This document shows, one piece after another, positions 21,183-25,694 of a DNA stretch of 25,694 nucleotides (its first letter is position 1; each line of letters starts with the position of its first letter). A program made the position numbers and the translations under genes. Origin of the DNA: Chromera velia (lineage: Eukaryota > Sar > Chromeraceae); NCBI GenBank assembly GCA_018398765.1, contig JAHBMJ010001899.1, forward strand, positions 1 to 25,694, written 5' to 3'. Under the pieces are notes generated by a model. It saw only the letters and a program-made list of their open reading frames with translations. It made no database searches and was not told the origin of the DNA.

Positions 21183-24100
21183 ATATCAAAGCGAAATGGT
21201 GATTTGCCGTTCAATGAGTGAGGAAGCCGGCCAGACCGAGAGATGCCGTGTCATCTGGTTCTCCTTTCTTGTGCTCTCTCGAAGAGGGCCTTCCTTCCTG
21301 TCAGCTCTCGTGGTCTTTATTGTTCTTTCGTTGTTCGCTTGCTTCGCATAGCCCTCTGACTTCGCGGTCTCTCACTGATGTGCTCTCCCTTTTCCCCCTG
21401 CGTGCAGGTGTTCTGACACTGTGTTGGCTCTTCTGTCTCTGATCTCTCCTGTGGAGTACTCCGGCGACTTCAGACCTTATTTCAACACATTCGACCCTGA
21501 CTTTCGAACCCTCCAGAAGATTGTGGAGGCAGGGGGCGGCAACAGGGAGAGAGAGAGTGAATCAACGGGAGGGGACAGTTCCGCAGCAGGGAACGCTGGA
21601 GTGGTGCTGGGGGTCACGAATCCATTCTTCTTGGAAGCCATGGTTGGTCCGTTGGTCTGTCTGTCTGTCTGTCTGTCTGTCTGTGTCTGGTCTGTCACCC
21701 TTTTTGCTTTCCTTGTTTGTTTTCCTTCGTATGTGAAAGGGGCACTCGCATGGAAAGGCCAGTGGATTCATTCGAAGAGAGGGCTCGACCACTTATTGTT
21801 GGGTAGGCCCAAAGAAAGAAAGAAAGAAAACAAAAAGACAGAAAGAAAGAAGCCATCCAGTCGATTCTGTCTTCTTGGAACCTGGTGAAATAGTGTGAGT
21901 TCTATCCTTCGAGAAACAAAAGAATGCACACCATGCAGCCTTTGTGGTTCTTGTGGAATGCTGCAGAAAGATCGGAGGTGAGAAAAAGAAAGAAGGAAGG
22001 TCGTTTTCCTTCCCCTTACATGCCCCCACGCCTTTCGTGAACTTTCCACCCCCCCTCTGACACCTTCTTGTTCCCTCCCCCCCTCCCCGGCCTTTGCAGA
22101 GCTGCTTCCCGAATGTGGTGGCTGTGGAGGTCTCCAGGACTCTCTCCCCCCCCGCGAGGCCCCGGCAAGGTGCCTCCACCCGTGGGGCCCTGGGTTGGGG
22201 TCAGATCAATCTCTCTTCCTCTTCTGGGGCTGCTGTAAGCTACAGACAGGAGAACGGAGACGGCTTGACGGCCTCCTGGATTCTGGCTGCCCAAGGTTCC
22301 TGTCTCTCCAAGGACAGAAAGGTCCTGAAGACCCTGGTGCCATTGCAACACCCACGTGCACAGTCACAGCAGCAGCAGCAGCAGAAGAGGACAGGAGGAA
22401 CCTCGACCGCCAGAGGCATTTCAGAAGGGGGCGGGCAGACCCCTGTGTCGCCATTCTCTGGTGCCGCATCCCGTGTGTCGAAGAAAATGGGGGTCTCGGG
22501 AGTGAGCGAGTCCCGGCCCCTGGCAGCAGTCAGCACTAGAACTGCTGTCCCGGCGTCTGTCGGGGGGGGAGCGGGCCGAGAACGGAGGTCCAGTGTTGGG
22601 GGAGATGTAACGGTGAAGGGAGGGAAAACCCCGAGTGAGGCTCAGGAAGGGAAGTTTTCTCCCGCTGGCTTCTCTGCACCAACAACGTCAGTCATATAGG
22701 CAGGCAGTCAAAAAAGGACCGGGCCCATCTTGTTACCTTGCATAATCTTGTGCTTGTTGGTGTTGCCTTTTGGTGGACGTAATCAAGTGAGCGAATGGAA
22801 ACCATTTTGCCGTCAGGGCTTCGACCCTCTTACTTGCAGCCACGGGCGAAAGGGACGAAAAAGAAAAGGCAATGGTACGCTCACCTGATCCATTACCACT
22901 CATTCACCCACTGAGTACATGACGGCTTTCCTTTTTCCCCTTCTTGATCTGTGCACTTTCTGCAGACCGGCGGGAGGCCTGGTGCCAGACGAAGAGTCTC
23001 ATGGAGACGAGGCGGTGCGGGGACGGGAGAGAATGCAGTCCCTTGGGGCCTCGGGGACACGGGTGAACTTTGCAGAGGGGGCAGACAGGTTCTTCCACTA
23101 TCAGGTGCCCTCAGGGCCATCTCACGACAACCATTCCTCCACAAATCAACGCACATCGCTGCCTTCTGGGGCCACCAGCGGGGCCAGAGGCCACCCCTCT
23201 GCTGTAGGATTCTCAGAGGACAGTAGCGCTAGGACGCGCAGGAGTCTGCCCCTTGCTCCTGCGCCTGTTCCGGGAAGCTCACCCGCCAGCTCTCTTGCGT
23301 TGTCGGGTCTGTCGCCCTCCCCGCGGTTGGAGGACCTCGGAGGGGCAGCTGGGTCGGGGTCGGGGGCCGGGCACGAGCGCGGGTTGTCTGGTCGTCGTTC
23401 CGTGGTCGGTACTCAACCTGTGGAAGAAACAGCCGGAGGCGACGCACGGGGGGGGCACGTTCGTGGGAGTGGGAGAGCTCCTCAAAGTTCGATGCCTGTG
23501 GAGGGAGGGCATGGGACGCCCAGTTCTTGTTTGTATTTGGCTGACAGGGGCGCGTCGGCTGCAAGTGCGAGCGGTCGTTCCCCTGGAGGAGGAGAGAGGT
23601 CGAGTGTGGCAGGAGGAAGCTCGTCCCTCTATGGGGGAGGGGCGGGGAGTCGGGGGGGTGTTGATGTGCATGGGGAGTCGCCGTCGGTGGCGGAGTCGAA
23701 TGAGGACGGAAATAGCGTTGGCAGTCTGAACCTCAGCCACACAGCTGCGGCGGCGGCTATCAACAACACAGTCGTCAGAAAACACTTCGGGGAACTGACG
23801 GAAGCCTTTTTGGAACCTTTCGCGCGTTTTTTGAACGTGAGTCCGCAAGTACATGGATGGGGGGGGGCTCATATGGGTCTATTGGTAAGTGACTGCGTGA
23901 GCGAGTGAGTGAGTGGACTGGGGTGATCTGTTAGTGTGTGCATGGATGAGTGAGAAATCTGCTAAATGATTGACCAGGTGAAAAGTTTGTTGAGGGACAG
24001 CACATGAAATGCTATTCCTGTACGCTTGTTCTCTACCGGAGAGCATTTTTTCCCTTCAGAAACGCACACAGCTCGTTATCGACTGAATTTCTCACTCAGT

Positions 24101-24343
24101 TAGTTCTTCACCATCCTCTCTTCTCTGCTCACGCCTGCAGGCTGGTGGAGGACAGGGCCCCTCCCAGCAGCAGCAGCAGCAGCAGAGGTTCCTTCCAAGC
24201 ACTCCCGTGCCGGAGTGCCCCCCCTTCAATGAAGACAGATTCCTGGACCAAATGGAACCCAAAGGAGCATTCGCCTCTTTGCCTCGAAGGAGGTGAGTGA
24301 TGGCGCGGGGAAGCAGGACGGAGAGACGACCCCAAGCGCGCAC

Positions 24344-24422
<79 letters not shown>

Positions 24423-25257
24423 CGTACACACTCAGATACACACATTTATGAATAGAAACAAAGATGACAGAAAGAGCGCGCACCCACAAAGAAAAATGCG
24501 GAGAATGAGGGCGGCGGAAGACACAGAAAACAAGAACACATCCAACTTCTCAGGGTTCTGCTGGCTCACGTACAAGGAAAAGAGACCCATCTGTCGCCCA
24601 TGCAGGTGCAAGGAGCTGTACAAGAGGTTCATAGCATCTCAGAATTTTAGGCCCTGGATGGAGAAGGAGACGGCGCACACGACTAGGCTCTTGAGGTCGC
24701 GCCATCTGTCTGCCTGCCTGAAGGTCAGCCAGAATTTTTTCTTCATTCGTCGGTCTTTTTCGCTTTCCATCCACTCCTCTCGCGGTCTCTGCACACTCTC
24801 TGATTTGTATTTCGATCGTGGACTGAGAGGCACCCCTCTCTCACTCAGACACACACACTCACACTTTTAGACAGACTTGGTGCAAGGAGAGTGATATGAT
24901 CCGATCAGAGTGCGTCGGAGAAGCTTGACAACTCGGAAAGAGACTACATGGATAGAAAGGGGGAGAAAGGGGAGGAACGTGATCCCGTGAAGGAGCCAAC
25001 TTCATTCATATGCTTTGTGTCTGTTGTTCCTGGACAACGCCCCCCCTTTTCCCTTCTGGTTGCTCCTGCGGGAGTGAACGCGAGGGGATTCATGTTATTA
25101 CTCGGTGGTCGGAATGTGAGGCCTTCGTTTGGGGATTTGAGCTTCTGCGTGGAACTTCTAATGCTGCAGTCCGACCATGAAGCTCTGCTGCAAGAGCAGC
25201 AACTGGAGGTTCTCATTGACATCTGCACGAACATCAAGTCAGCCAGCCCGTTTGAGG
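17876..25257 (+). CDS. DENND6 (FAM116)-type DENN-domain protein, 3' end lost
   Basis: Nine exons in matching phase: 17876-18665, 19014-20560, 20956-21065, 21408-21642, 22100-22686, 22966-23836, 24141-24292, 24606-24723 and about 25170-25257, giving roughly 1,499 residues up to the N. DENND6 proteins are Rab exchange factors (Rab14 and Rab35 in animals) of about 600 residues. Conserved blocks: WVTCLCVVKFDIDIGHIL, YGYVFFRTEKN, FVQTSVVALSPLPVVGVF and WPPPSPG in exon 1; EVNVYACLHTLAPFLWHLW in exon 3; SLISPVEYSGDFRPYFNTFD and VVLGVTNPFF in exon 4; VVRKHFGELTEAFLEPFARF in exon 6; FNEDRFLDQMEP in exon 7; ELYKRFIASQNFRPW in exon 8; MLQSDHEALLQEQ at the end. Ser/Gly/Arg/Lys-rich insertions separate them: residues about 190-755 and 905-1355. 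Poly-Gln occurs in exons 5 and 7. An in-frame TGA lies shortly upstream of the ATG. The exon 9 start is uncertain. Confidence 0.92.
18666..19013 (+). other. DENND6 intron 1, in-frame and stop-free
   Basis: This intron begins GTCAGACAGACAGACA and ends CTGCAG after a T-rich region. It is 348 bases (116 codons) with no in-frame stop, so a 931-codon frame runs straight through it. The retained translation is Phe/Ser/His-rich and unlike the flanking charged sequence, which argues that it is normally spliced out. Confidence 0.75.
21066..21181 (+). repeat. (GTGA)n at a splice donor, then (GT)n
   Basis: DENND6 exon 3 ends at 21065 and the intron starts directly with about six GTGA units, giving several equivalent GTGAGT donors. 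A (GT)14 run follows at 21154-21181. Confidence 0.9.
21643..22099 (+). repeat. DENND6 intron 4 with (GTCT)n near its donor
   Basis: The donor GTTGGT is followed within about ten bases by roughly seven GTCT units (21655-21683). Further on is a GAAA-rich stretch near 21810-21855. The intron ends with a long C-rich tract and TTTGCAG. Confidence 0.8.
24341..24418. repeat. (CA)n-(TA)n microsatellite in DENND6 intron 7
   Basis: About 44 bases of CA repeat, broken once by G at 24348, pass directly into about 30 bases of TA repeat. It lies in the intron between the exons ending at 24292 and starting at 24606. The same sequence recurs after the N at 25258. Confidence 0.95.
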
Positions 25258-25258
25258 N
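25258..25258. other. Ambiguous base at a probable assembly join
   Basis: The only N in the window. To its left is the last recognisable codon of the DENN protein (SASPFE); to its right the sequence jumps into the middle of a CA repeat already seen at 24352. Confidence 0.9.
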
Positions 25259-25329
<71 letters not shown>

Positions 25330-25694
25330 CGTACACACTCAGATACACACATTTATGAATAGAAACAAAGATGACAGAAAGAGCGCGCACCCACAAAGAA
25401 AAATGCGGAGAATGAGGGCGGCGGAAGACACAGAAAACAAGAACACATCCAACTTCTCAGGGTTCTGCTGGCTCACGTACAAGGAAAAGAGACCCATCTG
25501 TCGCCCATGCAGGTGCAAGGAGCTGTACAAGAGGTTCATAGCATCTCAGAATTTTAGGCCCTGGATGGAGAAGGAGACGGCGCACACGACTAGGCTCTTG
25601 AGGTCGCGCCATCTGTCTGCCTGCCTGAAGGTCAGCCAGAATTTTTTCTTCATTCGTCGGTCTTTTTCGCTTTCCATCCACTCCTCTCGCGGTC
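25259..25694 (+). repeat. Duplicate of 24352-24787, offset 907
   Basis: From the base after the N to the window end, the sequence repeats 24352-24787 with a constant offset of 907 and no difference that I could see, including the same length of the TA microsatellite. It contains a second copy of DENND6 exon 8 at 25513-25630. Identity across a fast-mutating microsatellite favours an assembly artefact over a genuine tandem duplication. Confidence 0.9.

Noticed and set aside
24448-24870. 140-codon open frame starting MNRNKDD
   Set aside because: Only 24606-24723 is homologous to DENND6 and phase-matched; the rest is intron on both sides.
1-25694. CRISPR arrays, bacterial operons, tRNA or rRNA genes
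   Set aside because: No regularly spaced repeats with unique spacers, no recognisable tRNA A/B boxes with a cloverleaf, and no rRNA segments were seen on either strand; spliced genes mark the DNA as eukaryotic.

Overview
The window is nuclear DNA of a eukaryote with spliced genes. Exons of three recognisable protein genes join across GT-AG introns with matching phases, and nearly every acceptor ends in GCAG. Very long Ser/Gly/Arg/Lys-rich insertions in a conserved protein, abundant tetranucleotide microsatellites in introns, frequent TGCATGC-type words and degenerate non-LTR retrotransposons suggest an alveolate protist, perhaps a chromerid alga or a coccidian-like apicomplexan. That assignment is inference; no rRNA or organelle sequence is present to prove it.

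Layout. 1-2.4 kb: pyrimidine-rich simple repeat, then a gene-poor stretch with several perfect inverted repeats and no recognised protein. 2.4-7.8 kb (+): a SAC3/GANP-family gene (TREX-2-type mRNA export/PCI scaffold family). Its upstream exons are inferred only from splice phase, its core is well supported, and no 3' exon was found. 8.5-12.0 kb (+): a degenerate LINE-type retrotransposon with a purine-rich sense strand. 12.1-13.7 kb (-): a 5'-truncated LINE of a different family, tail-to-tail with the first. 13.7-15.3 kb: AT-rich and purine-rich low-complexity DNA with a repeat/hairpin composite. 15.3-17.0 kb (-): a complete two-exon DGAT2-family acyltransferase. 17.0-17.9 kb: a divergent intergenic region with a GC-rich core. 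17.9-25.26 kb (+): a DENND6 (FAM116)-type DENN-domain gene of at least nine exons, inflated to about 1,500 residues by low-complexity insertions. At 25258 a single N is followed by 436 bases that repeat 24352-24787, most likely a misjoined contig end.

The genes are not an operon and show no shared pathway beyond general cell biology: nuclear mRNA export (SAC3), ER/lipid-droplet triacylglycerol synthesis (DGAT2) and Rab activation in membrane traffic (DENND6). DGAT2 and DENND6 are divergent and may share a promoter region. The most unusual structural theme is that several introns begin with a tetranucleotide microsatellite placed exactly on, or a few bases after, the 5' splice site.
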